Shown one piece after another: positions 1 to 11,400 of a DNA stretch of 64,000 nt. Origin of the DNA: Achatina immaculata (lineage: Eukaryota; Mollusca; Gastropoda; Stylommatophora; Achatinidae); assembly GCA_009760885.1 (NCBI GenBank), contig CM019717.1, forward strand, positions 50,677,366 through 50,741,365, read 5' to 3'. The number at the start of each line of letters is the position of its first letter. Position 1 is the first letter of the stretch. The notes under the pieces were generated by a model. It was not told where the DNA came from, searched no databases, and saw nothing but the letters and a program-made list of their open reading frames with translations. The position numbers and the translations under genes were made by a program.

Positions 1-252
1 CTTATCACATAACAATTTCCTTAAAATCTTTACCTAGCAATGCCTCTGTGAAAATAATGTTGTAATCTGTTTCATAAAAGTGAAATATTCCTTTACATGT
101 GTTTTCATTTAGATTTTAAGAAGCACAGTTTTTCATATTTTATTTTCCTTAGTTGTTAGAACTTTACTTGTTTCCTTTGTTACAAGTTAATTTTGCATTG
201 CATTTTCATCAACAATTTTCCATTCAGAAAGAAGTCTAACTATCAGATATAC

Positions 253-435
253 CCACCATCTAGTACATCACCATTTGCCATCTTCTCATAATGAACAATC
301 ACTTGATCAGGTACAGAGGATGCTTCCTTTGGACAACACCAGAACTTTGGCACTAGAGCCTTCTCCAGAGGTTGGTTGAAGAACATGAAGACTATGTACA
401 GAATGTAAAGTACCAGAAAGATAATGGCCTCATAC
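253..435 (-). CDS. SLC24A-like: NCKX-type exchanger, exon 6 (last coding exon in window)
   Basis: This exon follows an AG acceptor at 436-437. Its first base completes the Trp codon split from exon 5 (phase 2). It encodes about 60 residues (roughly 233-292 of the protein). They start YEAIIFLVLYILYIVFMFF, a membrane helix, then NQPLEKALVPKFWCCPK, which enters the large cytoplasmic loop. The family has the same order: WWE/WYE, a helix, then the loop. The donor is either GT at 252 (GTATAT) or at 256 (GTGGGT), so the 3' boundary is uncertain by 4 nt. The loop and alpha-2 repeat are not in the window and should lie to the left. The helix fits SLC24 well; the subtype is not resolved. Confidence 0.85.
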
Positions 436-2159
436 CTGGACAAGAACAAGTTACATACAAGTTTTAGGCACAAAATATGTTAACGGTAATAAGAGGTAAA
501 TAGCACAGGATATACTATGCCAAACTACTGCAATATAAAGTATATAGTGAATGAGTGAGTTACTGTAATTGCCAATATGAGGCTTTCTGAAGCTCAAGCT
601 GTGGTGACGACATTAAGCTGGACAAGAAGTGGGCTACAGGAGCTTTCACAGTGGATTGAGGAAGTTGTTGTTCTTAAGTAAATAATATGATTATGGGGGA
701 CACAACACTCCCCATACAAACAGCCAGGTTGCAGTCACAAAAGAGCCTGTTACCAGGAGTACTGCATAGTAGTTGGATAGGACATTGGTCAGCTTTGGTT
801 CACTGATACTCACAAAAAGTATCATCTCCGACACAAGAACTAGTGAAACACTGATGTAATATTTTCTCGTTATCCACTGATAACTTTAGATCACTGGTTC
901 TCAAACTGAGGTCGCAGATCCCTTGGGGTCTGTGAAAGGTCATTCTGAGGCCAGTATAGTAAGTCTAAATCATGCAGCATGCTAGAAATGTGGGAAGTTT
1001 TCAGTTGAATACCAAGTGGCAGGGGAATGTGAGTACTAATGGTGATTTAAAAAAGGCTCGGATCCACTAACTTGGATTCAACATTTTAACTCTTTCCGTG
1101 CCACAGGAAGAAAAGCGGATGTTCGGTTGCTTACCAGAGTAAAAGCGCGGGTCTTGATATGTTAGGGGGTATAGTTGTAAAATGGAATGGAAAACAGTAT
1201 TTCCATGTACTTACTATGTTTCAAAGTATAACAAAATGTATGAAAATTTCATAAATGCAGAGTTTTTTAGGAAAAAATAAGTAATGTGATGTTTTTAGAC
1301 AATGACTGTGCCCAGCTCACCATCGGCTAGGTCTAGATCTACACTACTTACCATCTGAGATGTCTAGATCTACTTGTCAATCTCATATTGTGATTCTATG
1401 TTGCATTCTCACTAAATTAATGTCTGAAATAACCTCCTATCTACTTCTCCACTCATCTAAATATGTCTAGATCTACTTGGGATACATTCAAGAGCAGTGG
1501 GGTGGTCACAGGCCATGTCCATACCTCTATATACATCATCAAAAATTGAAAATTTTCCATGTTTCTCTTCCTTTTTCTCGCTCGACATCGCTCGTATCTA
1601 AGGACTCTTTCACCATTTTGAAAAGTGTCACCGGAAACATGGACGAAATATGTACAATCTAAATGTTACACCGGTTCTTTTATTGAAACAAACCACAATC
1701 AATTTTTTTATCGTTGGTAAGGAACGGGTATACCAGAAGCATAAAAAAATTGACACCTGGCACGGAAAGAGTTAATTCAAAATATGCCAGCAAAAGACAA
1801 ATATCTGCAATGTTAGTTTCTATAATTAGGTAATTTCTGCATTTTTTTTTTCGTCTGCATAAAAGCTTCCAAAAAACATCCTATTTTCTCAAATTTCAAT
1901 TTCTCATGCACTTCTAATGTATTCCATTTAATGCTCCATCAGGTGCTGCAGTGTGGCAAGGTTGCAACTGATGTGAATAAGTAAATAATTTCATCTTTAA
2001 AAAAAGCAAATTAACCAACAACTCTGAGACCCATTACAGTTTTCAGAGTTTAATTGGGTCAAAACATTTACCAAGTCTTTTGCCTACCAATTACTGATCC
2101 AGTGGTCCACTATTATTCCCAAACTAGTTCTTATATTACTTCTGAGATTGATGACTCAC
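436..2159 (-). other. Intron 5 of the exchanger gene
   Basis: This 1.7 kb interval lies between exon 5 (donor GTGAGT) and exon 6. Apart from the piggyBac-type MITE at 1086-1775 I see only AT-rich intron sequence. A stretch near 893-960 resembles a hAT terminus (TTCTCAAACTGAGG), but I could not pair it with a second end. No coding content is supported. Confidence 0.6.
1086..1775. mobile_element. piggyBac-type MITE (non-autonomous)
   Basis: Both ends read TTAA then CTCTTTCCGTGCCA in opposite orientation: left at 1086-1103, right at 1758-1775. TTAA target duplication with a C-rich terminus of this form is the piggyBac hallmark. The 0.68 kb interior has no transposase. It carries three spaced copies of TCTAGATCTAC (about 1331, 1363 and 1467). 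It sits in intron 5. The family call rests on the TTAA and the terminal inverted repeats (TIRs) only. Confidence 0.7.
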
Positions 2160-2260
2160 CAGTTAATCACTTCATCATATATAACTACAATTAGGGCTGC
2201 TATACTCATGAGGTAGGCCAGGCAATCCCTCATCAGAGGCCACCAGCTGAGCTGAACAAC
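2160..2260 (-). CDS. SLC24A-like: NCKX-type exchanger, exon 5
   Basis: Acceptor TTTTACTTCAG and donor TG|GTGAGT bound a 101-nt exon of 33 codons plus 2 nt (phase 0 in, phase 2 out). The residues begin VVQLSWWPLMRDC and continue through a hydrophobic helix to IYDEVINW (about residues 199-232). The (V/I)xLxWWPLxRD...IYDE pattern is diagnostic of SLC24 exchangers just after the alpha-1 repeat. It looks closer to the SLC24A3/4/5 group than to A1/A2, which is an inference from the IYDE(V/Q) signature. Confidence 0.93.
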
Positions 2261-2424
2261 CTGAAGTAAAAGAATACGAGAAAAAAAAATACTACAGGCT
2301 AGAACATACAAAATAAACAGGTCTATTTTTAAAAACAACCAACATTTATTTGTGCTTTGAAGGTCTCTCCTACAACAAATAAACAGTTATCTTTATGATT
2401 AATAATTACATTATATTATGTACC

Positions 2425-4725
2425 ATGCCAGACAGCACAGCTACTCATGCTTCCCCATCTTGTGCAAACCTCGGTGTTTCTGTCAGTTCAAATGCTTTTC
2501 TTCTTCCATGCCACTTGGTTAGTCCACTGTGATATTTTTATATTGGCCTCCTCTCCTCTCTCTCTCTCTCTCTCTGAACCTTAAGTGCCCAGGGCACATG
2601 GGGCTTCCGCAAGGGTTTTCCACAAATGCCTGTCTTTCGCCTTTTTTTCTGCTCTTGCCCAGGTGAGCCCTCTATTGCTCAACATCCTTTCTGTTGTTCT
2701 TCTCCATGTCTCTTTTGGTCTACCCTTACTTCTGCTCCCCTGTGGTGTCCATCTTAGTGCTATTTTTGGTAGTGAGTTGTCAGTCATTCGGAGCACATGT
2801 CCCAACCATCGCCAGTGTCTTTCCTCAATAATTGTTGTCAGTGGTTTCATCTGCATATCTGCCAATAAGATGTTATTTCTTATGGTGTTTGGCCAAAATA
2901 TTTTTTTAATTCTACGTAAACATTTAGTCTGGAAAGAATTCAACTTGTTTTCTATGGTTTTGGTGATTTTCCAGCATTCACTTCCATAGAGTAGTACACT
3001 TAGAACATTACTCTTAAATATCCTGATTTTCATATTATGCTTAGTTTATTTGATTTCCATATATTCTGTAGCATTGCAAAAGCCTGGTTTGCTCTTGTAA
3101 GTCTGCTGTTGATGTCCTCTGTGCTGTCTCCATTTTCTACTACTCTGCTGCCAAGGTATACAAATTCGTTGACCTCCTCCACTAACTTGTTATCTACTCT
3201 GAGTACATTTCTGTTGTTCACATTTTGCTTCATTAACTTTGTCTTTCCTACGTTGATCTTTAGTCCTATGTTGTTTGCATTCTGGGTTAACTTGTTTATT
3301 TTATCTTGCATATCTTTGTGACTGCTTGATAATAGACAAATGTCGTCCACAAAGTCAAGGTCCTCCAGCACTGTGTTAAGGGTCCATTGTAATCCTCTGC
3401 GTTTGTCTGATGTTGCCTCCTTCATTAACCAGTCTACTGCCAAGATAAATAATGTTGGTGATAGTACACATCCCAGTTTCACTCCTGTTTGTACCCTAAA
3501 GCTGCTGGAGGTATGTTCTCCACAGATAACTTTGCACTGAAAACCCTCGTATAGGGCTTTGATTACATTAACTATTTTATGGGGGAGGCCATGCCATCTT
3601 AGGATTTTCCACAGTGCATCTCTGTTGACACTGTCAAAGGCTTTCTCAAAATCTATGAATAATGCATATGTTGTGCTATGCCATTCATTTGCCTGTTCTA
3701 ATATTTGTCTAAGTACAAATATATGGTCTATGCATGATCTTCCTTTCCTAAATCCTGCCTGCTCTTTCCGAAGTTTTTCCTCAAGTGTTGGTACAATTCT
3801 GTTGATGATTATTCTGCAAAATACTTTGCTAGTGAGTGGCAGTAGGGTAATGCCTCTCCAGTTCCCGCAATCTCTGAGGTCACCCTTCTTTGGTAGTTTT
3901 ACTATAAGACCAGTTTTCCACTCCTCTGGGGCTTTTTCTAAATCCCAAATTTGTTGTAATATCCGGCAAAGTTGTTTTGGTGTTTCTGTTTCTTCTGCTT
4001 TCAACATCTCAGCAGTCACTTCATCTTCACCTGGTGCCCTGTCTGATTTTAGCATCTTTATCGCCTCTTTTACTTCATTTATTGTTATTGGTCCTGTATT
4101 GATGTTTAGTTCCGCTTTTGCTTCAGGTATATCTATTGCTTGTGCTGCTTGTGTTCTGTTTAGTAGGGTGTTAAAGTGTTCCCTCCATCTTTCAATTTTT
4201 TCTCTTTCTCCACTGACCAGTTGTCCATTTTGTGTTCTTACTGCACTTTCACTCCTCTCCTACTTCTACTGAATTACCAAGTTCTATAATGTCTGTCCTC
4301 ACATGACATGTCCAAGAAATCGTGACTGTCTCTCTTCCTTATCATTTTAGCTAATTTTTGTTGGTCAGAAACTTCCTTGTGGATCCCTGTTTTGTTTTTT
4401 CTGGCTATCCAGGGTATCTGTTGCATCTTTCTGTAAAACTACATTTCTGTTGCAACCATTTTCTTTATCATCTGTTTTTAACTGTTCACGTTTTACAATC
4501 ATACAGCAATACTGGCCCATATAGTACTGTAATACTCCTATCTTAACTTTTCAGAACGTGCTCTTCTTTATTAACATCAACTTCATGTCATAAAAAGCTC
4601 CTTTTGTCCCTTCTTTTCACTATTTGATTCCACTTATCATCTGCTAACATTGTTATTTCAAAGTAACCAAATTTATTTACTTGTTTCAATGTCTTCCTGT
4701 TTGCATGGATGCTGTGCTAGAGTAT
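2425..4725 (-). mobile_element. LINE family G relic, split by LINE A
   Basis: Two pieces (2425-2557 and 4262-4725) read on the minus strand as the degraded C-terminal part of a LINE ORF2, with the region after the RT and a GH..R-like block. A second copy at 38100-38575 aligns with both pieces, for example the CATTTCTGTTGC and GGTATYTGTTGCATCTTTC stretches. The gap is the family A insertion, which is flanked by CTCCTCTCCT at both ends. Frames are heavily broken. The family is named here only for reference. Confidence 0.6.
2558..4251 (-). mobile_element. LINE family A, 5'-truncated copy A1 (RT domain)
   Basis: This non-LTR retrotransposon has a nearly intact RT (ORF 3030-4055, 341 aa) and a C-terminal piece (2581-3033) in another frame; small indels near 3030-3050 separate them. 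RT landmarks in order are APGEDEVTAEML, FRKGRSCIDHI, FIDFEKAFDSVNRDALW, GVKLGCVLSP (the usual VKQGC has Q to L) and LDFVDDICLL at the catalytic motif. The C-terminus has WLGHVLRMTDNS and RSKGRPKETWRR. It ends ALGT-stop, then GGTTC and an AGAG tail (CT repeat on the plus strand). A 10-bp TSD CTCCTCTCCT (2548-2557 and 4252-4261) proves insertion into LINE G. No APE domain is present. RTE-like affiliation is inferred from the minimal 3' UTR and microsatellite tail. Confidence 0.9.
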
Positions 4726-4739
4726 ATTTACTCTATTTA

Positions 4740-7700
4740 TCACCATTGCCTTTCACTCCATTGACAGCATAGGCCACGGATAAAGGCTTTCCAGTTATCT
4801 CTGTTCTTGGATTTATTCTCTGCTTCCTTCATGTGTATCCCTTGTCTCTGAGCAATCGTATTTTCTCTTCTCCAAGTAAGTAAGTCTAGGTCTTCCTAGT
4901 TTTCTACTTCCTTGAGGATTCCATGTCAGTGCCTGTCTTGCTATGCTGTGTTGGGTTTGCTCAGAGTGTGACCAATCCATCTCCATATCCTAGACATGAT
5001 TTATAGGTTCATGGGTTCTTGTCCTGCTCTTTCCCAGACCTCGTTTCTGATCTTTTCCTGCCATTTAATATTTAAAATCCACCTCAAGCAGTAGTTCATG
5101 AATGTTTGCATCCTCTGTTGTATTATCCTGGTCATAATCCACGTCTCCAAACCATATAGCAGGACAGTCTTTACATTTGTATTGAAAAGCCTAAGTTTAG
5201 TTCTTGTTTTGATGTTCTTAGATGACCATATTTTGTTAAGTTCGATAAATGCTGTCCTGGCCTTGGTTACTCTAGCTTTACCATCCTTTTCCATTCCCCC
5301 CTTATTTATCCTTTACCTTTACCTCACCTTATTTATCCACTATGATGTCTAAATACAAAGGGCGTTCATAAAGTGATGCACCACATTGTTTTTTTTCCCA
5401 GCTAATAATGAACATAGAAACATTAAATTTTCCACACTTACAATATGGTATGTGTCGATTGTGTGAACCAAATTGCACCGCAACCAGCCAGAGAATATGG
5501 CTGCTCTAACTGTTGAAATGGAGCGTGTTAGCAACTTGCAGTATAAGCAGTGAATTGTGATAGAATTTCTCGTTGCAGAGAAGGAAACTGTTGTGAACAT
5601 TCACAAGCATTTATGTGATGTGTATGAGAGTACAGTTAGTCGCTGGGTTCAGAGAATCAAAGAATCAATATGTGGAGAAAAAAGGAATTGTATAACTGGC
5701 CATGCTGTGGACGTCCTGCACCAGCCACCAAGGCAGAAATGTTGAAATTGCACTGAGGGCATTATTCTTACTGACAGGCGTATCACTACTTAACAATTGG
5801 CCTCAAAGCTGTCAGTCAGCAATGGTAGTGCAAATGCAATTATAAAAGCTCTCAGATTTTCTAAAGTTTGTGCAAGATGGGTTCCTCGAAGTCTCACAAA
5901 TGACCATCGATTGCAAAGGAAAGCAATTTCTTCCGAATTGCTGGAGCATTTCAGTGCTGAGGGAGAGAACTTTTTGCTAAGATCATAAGAGGTGACGAAA
6001 CCTGGGCACATCACTTCGAACCTGAGACAAAAAGACAGTCAATGGTGTGGCGTCATCCGCAGTCATCACAAAGAAAGACATTCAAGACAACTCCTTCAGC
6101 TGGAAAGGTCATGATCATTGTCTTTTGAGACATTGGAAGTGTGATTCTTGTGGATGTTATGCCAAGAGGAGAGACAATCAATTTGCAAGATTACATAAAG
6201 ACATTGAAAAAACTCAATGTTTTCGCAGAGTTCAGCCACACAAGAATCCAGCAGACCTGCTTCTCCTTCACGACAATGTCACACAAATGTCTGGCAACAA
6301 AGGAAGCAATCACCAAATTGGGTTGGACTGTACTACCCCATCCACCCTATAGTCCTGATTTGGCACCCTCTATTTTCATCTGTGTGGTCCACTTAAAGAT
6401 GCACTCCGAGAGGTAAGATTTGAAGATGACGAAGGAGTGATTCATGTAGTGAAGAAATGGCTACATAATCAAGAGAAAATGTGGTACGGGATAGGAATAC
6501 ATGCACTTGTTTCACGCTGGCATAAAGCCGTACAGGTTGATGGGGATTATGTTGAATGATACCAATGTTTACATGATATATCCATATAATGTGTATAAAT
6601 TTTATGCTTTTTGAATAAACAGCTCCTGAGAAAAACGATGTAGTGCATTACTTTCTGAATGCCCCCTCGTATGCGAAACACTCTACTTTCACAAGTGGCA
6701 CTCCTCCGATTACCATGAGGTTATTGCTTGTACTATTACTTTTCAGTATCTTTGTTTTTTTTGTCTGTTAATAAATAGTCCCAGTTTAGCTGAATTTTTG
6801 CTTAAGATCTGAACTTTCTCTTGCATTTGTGTGTGGCTGTGTGCCAGAAGTGTGATATCTGTGAAGTCAAGGTCTTCCAATTGGTTCCACAATGTCCATT
6901 ATATCCCATTTCTTTTCCCTTGTGTGATAGTTTTCATGACCCAATCAACTGCTAGAAGAAATAGGAATGGTGACAGCAAACATCCCTGCTGCACGTCTGT
7001 TTCCACTTTAAAACTTTCTGTGAGAGTTCCTCCATGCACGATTCTTTAATTTATTCCTTCATATACAGTCTTTATAGGCTTTGTTATCTTGGCCGGGATA
7101 CCACAGTGTTCCAGTAGTTTCCATAGCATTCTCCGATCTAAACTATTGAATGCCTTCTCATAATTAATGAATGTAACTAACAGTGAAGAATTCCACTCCA
7201 CTGACTGTTCTATTATTATCGCATTGCAGCAATGTGGTCAGTACAGGATCTTTCTTGCCTAAAACCTGCTTGTTCTTCTCTTAGTTTACTATCCACTGAT
7301 GTTTAACAAAATCCTGTTGAAAACCTTGCAGGGTATTGAGAGCAGGGTGATGCCTCCATAGTTCTTACGTTCTAATAGATCTCCTTTCCTAAGGAGTTTT
7401 ACAAGTTCTCTGGGACCTTCTCTTCATCCCAAATCCTGCTAAACAGTAAGAGTAGTATTTCTGTTATTTCTTTGTTCACTAAGAGCACTTCTGCAACAAT
7501 TCCATCTGGACCTGGTGCCTTATTTCTCTTCAACTCTGAGACAGCATGTTCATTTTGGCCTTGCTGGATGGTTCTACATTGACATCTAGAGTACTCTCTG
7601 CTGTTGATATCTCCTGTGTTTCTGTCAGTGCTGGTCTATTTAGGATTCAGCTGATGTATTCCACCATCTTTGCATCTGCTCTTCGTCTATCTTACCTTTC

Positions 7701-7895
7701 TTGTTTTTGATGGGCTTTTCTACCCTACATGGTCTATTTGCCAACTTCTTGGTGATTTCATACAGGGCTCTCATATTGTTTTTACCAGCTGCTTTTTCTG
7801 CCTATCCCACCATCTTATCAAAATAAGCCTGTCTGTCTTTCTTTACACTTTTCTTCACCTCTTTATGAGCCAAATTGTATTCTATCTGAGCTGAG
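4740..7895 (-). mobile_element. LINE family E relic, copy E1, split by a mariner
   Basis: Minus-strand LINE remains run at 4740-5353 (C-terminal region) and 6672-7895 (RT and linker). The 3' part shares wording with copy E2 at 22975-23540, including the GGATTTATTCTCTGCTTCC block. The RT part carries a degraded FADD-type region near 6850 and linker residues such as NRPCRVEKPIKNKKG near 7700. Many stops and frameshifts make it dead. The join 5353/6672 is exact when compared with E2 (see mariner 5354-6671). Confidence 0.75.
5354..6671 (+). mobile_element. Mariner-like element 1 (about 1.3 kb, both ends)
   Basis: TA duplicates sit at 5354-5355 and 6670-6671. The left terminus reads GGGCGTTCATAAAGTGATGC; the right terminus in reverse complement reads GGGGCATTCAGAAAGTAATG, so the TIRs match well. 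The transposase is broken into frames. Pieces are: helix-turn-helix (HTH) region IEFLVAEKETVVNIH (5557 on), ARWVPRSLTND (5866 on), GDETWAHHFEPETKRQS (first D, about 5993), a degraded HDN block (about 6270) and YSPDLAPSIF (third D region, about 6350). Spacing fits DD34D mariners. It is full length but inactive. It lies in LINE E1, and paralogue E2 shows the empty site. Confidence 0.93.
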
Positions 7896-8480
7896 GATTT
7901 ACTCTATTTAATACTACCATTATTTCCATCTTGTTGCTATCTAGCTATAGTCCTATTTTATTGCTCTCTTTAATAATCTTATCCATATCTCAGGCTGCTG
8001 CTATTATGGCCTCCTATTTTTATTCCTTTCACATTTTTAATGGCTCTCATTATGTTTGTACTATATACAGGGAGGGTGAAAAGTTCCCCCCCCCCCCCAC
8101 ACTTGTTATGTATAGTGTGATTTTTTTTTTCTCGTATGTTTATGAATGTACCTGTTATGGATCTAGGATTTGTCTTTGAAGAGATCATGGCGGAACTCAC
8201 ACTAATGTCCTAAATCCATAACAGGTGCATTCATAAATATAGCATTAATTTTAAAAAATCATATTACATATAACAACACATTACATATAACAACAAGTGT
8301 AGCAGGACCTTTTGCCCTCCCTACAGATCAAGTGACAGGGACACACTCCTGTTTTGCACCTCATTTTAAATCTTGACAGTCTCCTATGTCATTGTTCACT
8401 CATATTGTTGTTCTTAATTCCAGTATATATTCAATATGAAGTTTTTCAAGCATCTATACATATCTTCATGTTTAAATCTG
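7895..8480 (-). mobile_element. LINE D-related RT relic
   Basis: On the minus strand the 7979-8065 part reads NIMRAIKNVKGIKIGGHNSSSLRYG, aligning with the NILRTI..GIKIGGYN.NNLRYA block of family D. The 8333-8400 part reads KQECVPVT, a decayed RQGCVLSP motif. The fold-back MITE at 8066-8332 separates the two. It is an old, stop-riddled copy, diverged from the younger D copies. Confidence 0.6.
8066..8332. mobile_element. Fold-back MITE (long inverted repeat)
   Basis: The two halves are reverse complements with a few differences. TACAGGGAGGGTGAAAAG at the left pairs with TAGGGAGGGCAAAAGG (reverse complement) at the right. Nearer the centre, ATGAATGTACCTGTTATGGA pairs with TCCATAACAGGTGCATTCAT. 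The loop is only about 20-30 nt near 8185-8205, so a single strand would form one long hairpin. There is no coding content. A TA-target Tc1/mariner affiliation is possible but not shown. Confidence 0.75.
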
Positions 8481-8579
8481 TCAAAATCTTTCAATGAAGC
8501 ACACATTATAAAATAAATATAAATATTTAAATAAAAAATATAAACATAAATTTATGTTTACTTCTAGAGATGACCATGA

Positions 8580-9170
8580 CCATCAACATCATCATGCTTG
8601 TAGGTGTTGGCGGACATGTTTCTCTACAGGTCTTGTTCCTTAATATTTTCCATCAGCTCTGTTGGTTATTTTTTGTTGTGTCGTCATGTCAGACTGTCAA
8701 TGATTTTTTTCTGCATCTCATCTCATTTATCTTCCCCCAATGTTATGATGTTTTCAGGTCCTTCCCTAATCATTTCATGTCCAAAGAATGATGACTGAAT
8801 AGCATCTCTGTTGTTTCTAGTGATCTTTCCATCAGTCTATTGACTGTCCCTGACTCATTTCCACAGAGAAGGATAGCCTCAATGTAGCATTTTAGAACTC
8901 TCTTTCTGATGCTAAGATGCACTGCACAAGATGTTTCTCATTTGGTGGAAAACTGTTTTAGTTAGGCATATTCTATCCTAGATTTCAAAGGTGCATTTCC
9001 CATCTCATGTGCCCATATATTTCAATGTTAGCACTTGTCTCAAGGTTGTTCCTTGTACCTTAACGCTGCATTTAGGTGGGATTTTCTTTCATGATATGAC
9101 CACTGTTTCTGTTTTCTTGCTATTTAGAGCAAGTCCTTTCTTCTCACTTTCTGTCACTACTATATCTTAA
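8580..9170 (-). mobile_element. LINE D-related relic, C-terminal half
   Basis: The minus strand contains a DGKCTFEI block, RKRVLKCYIEAILLCG and a degraded tail ending near CATCATCAT. This matches family D (TSDGKCRTEIRKRIG, RVLKCYxEPILLYG). Order shows it is a different copy from the RT relic at 7895-8480. Stops and indels are frequent. Confidence 0.55.
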
Positions 9171-10345
9171 TATAAAAAGTGTACTTCCTGTGATTTTTTT
9201 CTTTCAACAAAACTGTATTTTCTTCATCCAGTTCTGTCTTCATCTTATTTTGTATTTTGTATGAGATCCTTAAGAGTATTTTAATCATACTGTCCATTAA
9301 GCTGACTGTGCAATGTTGATCACATTCTGAATTCAGTTTAGAAATGCCTCTAATATTAAAAAAAAAGGTGAAATGCTACATAGGCTCTACAATCTACAAT
9401 GATGAAAAGAAATGAGAATAACCTAGAAAATTTTTAAAAATCTGAAACTCTTGTAACTGGGTAAGTTTCATGGACAGAGATACAGCAAAGAAATGTTATT
9501 TCAACTGAAATCAAAAGAAAAAAGACTGAAAAACTTAAGCAGAAAGATACAGTATTTAAAACAGTTTTATATATATCAAGAGATAACATTCTGTCATGAA
9601 AATCATACTACAGGGAAAAGCTGATGGAAGAATATCATTAATGTCATTGATAAGAATATCACTAATGTCATTGATAAGAATATCACTAATGTCACTGATA
9701 AGTAGATATTTTTTAAAATTCAAATTTGTTAAATTCTTTCACTATTTCATTTCTGCAATTTAATAATAAACTATATTTTACTCATCATTTCTTCCATTTC
9801 AGTGGCATCAGTTTTGCTTCCCATTTTTCTATTTTAAATCTCAACATTTTCTTGCACGATATAGTTATACAAATACAGTGCTGTATATACAAGTCTTCTA
9901 TAATATTCTGTCTCTCTGACAAATATCCTGCTCTAGCATATGCTATGTCACAAAAAAAAATATATATATATCTGTGCCAAGATTAAAAGCTTTTAAAATA
10001 GGAATCTGAAATTTGAAAAACATGTAGTATCCAGGATAATAAAGTTCCTCTGAACCTACAAATTTTAATTTCACTGAAAATTTACTCTCAGACTAGCTAA
10101 TCCATAAACATAATTATCCCAGGACTAAATGTATATGTGTATGTGTGTGTGTGAGAGTGCTACACATGTACATGTGTGTAGATATATATACCTACTATTA
10201 TTTAACAACAACAAAATTATGACACAACACAGTAAACAGACTGTTCAAATAAATAAATTCAAGAAGGACCACTCCAGAAAAAAAAGTGGATGAACCATCA
10301 GTTACTCGTAAATTGACAGTCAACATTTTCCCTGTATCTTCCCTT
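9171..10345. other. Intron 4 sequence without recognised gene
   Basis: AT-rich intron sequence. It holds a short 24-bp tandem repeat (9631-9702), AT dinucleotide runs near 9957 and GT/AT runs near 10135-10190. I see no conserved coding. Confidence 0.5.
9631..9702. repeat. 24-bp tandem repeat, 3 units
   Basis: Three consecutive 24-nt units begin AATATCAYTAATGTCAYTGA at 9631, 9655 and 9679, differing at one or two bases. Confidence 0.85.
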
Positions 10346-10349
10346 AGCC

Positions 10350-10795
10350 TGGCATTCATTCATTCATTTGCATGTCCCTTGCGGAACTTTGCCTCCCTAA
10401 CAGCACTCCTGTAGGCCTCTCGGTTGTGAGCAAGATGGCCTGCTGCTGATGCTTCCATTTGCAGATCATCAAGTCTTGCAGCCATCTTCGCCTTGGTCTT
10501 CCTCTCTTTTTTTTTCCCATTATGTACCCTTCCAAGACTGTCTTATCTACATTATCATGACGTTTAATGTGTCCAAAATATTTCAGTTTTCTCTCTTTAA
10601 TCATCTTCACTAACCAGTCTTCTTCAATATTAAGTTCTTGTAGTATGGATATATTTGTTCTTTTTTGTGTCCATGATATTTGAAGAGCTCTTCTGTAGCA
10701 TTTACATTCTAAGGCATTTATGTGTTTTTCAACTGTTTTGTTAACTGTCCAGGTCTCACAGGCATATGTTGCAATGGGAAAGATGCATGCCTGTC
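10350..10795 (-). mobile_element. LINE family C 3' fragment (C1)
   Basis: On the minus strand this reads the C-terminal region of family C: ERKLKYFGHIKRHDN, GYIMGKKKRGRPRRRW, then ARDMQMNE with a stop inside an ATGA repeat tail (plus strand CATTCATTCATT at 10345). It is 5'-truncated near 10795, just after LNKTVEKH. It matches C2 to C5 elsewhere in the window and is inactive. Confidence 0.85.
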
Positions 10796-11126
10796 ATACC
10801 TAAAAAAAAATCTTGATATCTGATCCAGTGCATCTGAATGCAAGACAAAAGAAGATTCAGAAGATAAGCACATGTGGATCACATGTGAGAAATCAGGTGA
10901 TAACAGATACAGATGTTATAGTAACATACATATGCTAAATCAGCTATAATAAAATAATTAAACTGATAAACACTACAGATGATAAGAAGAATAAATAATA
11001 AAAAGAAATTATTAGCATAAAAACAAGATAAATCCTATAAGACAGCAAAATCATCAAGACTAGATAAGCATGGAAAAAAAAAGAAAAGATTCTATTTTAG
11101 ATAACACGGAAACTAAACAAACTTAC
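10796..11126. other. Intron 4 sequence next to exon 4
   Basis: AT-rich intron with nothing recognisable beyond the exon 4 donor GTAAGT at 11121-11126 (minus strand). Confidence 0.5.
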
Positions 11127-11213
11127 CGAATTTGCAGCAAAACCGCAAACACTGATGACAAACATGACATTGTAGATGGCTGAGCCAACAACAGTGCTTA
11201 ATCCTACATCATC
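11127..11213 (-). CDS. SLC24A-like: NCKX-type exchanger, exon 4 (end of alpha-1 repeat)
   Basis: Acceptor ACATTTCAG and donor TCG|GTAAGT bound exactly 29 codons (phase 0 both sides), residues about 170-198. It reads DDVGLSTVVGSAIYNVMFVI then SVCGFAANS. This is the second half of the alpha-1 ion-binding repeat; the family consensus is (K)GDxGxGTIVGSAxxNILxxIG. The usual Gly-Asp at the start is Asp-Asp here. The frame joins exon 3 ...FVAK directly. Confidence 0.95.
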
Positions 11214-11400
11214 CTGAAATGTGTAACAGTTTACCATATCATTCAATGATGACAGCAACAATGATAACTGATAACTTTTCTTACTCTTAATTCTGCTGCT
11301 CCTCTTCTTCTTCTTTTTTTTATTTACTTCCATCATCATCTTTTCCTCTGTGGTTTTCAAGCCATTTAAGCTACCATGTATAACACTGCCACAGGCAACC

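Noticed and set aside
893..1080. hAT-like terminus TTCTCAAACTGAGG
   Set aside because: Only one end recognisable; too weak to list as an element.
3559..4272. 237-aa plus-strand ORF (and 31534-32220)
   Set aside because: Antisense of family A RT; the minus frame carries the RT motifs.
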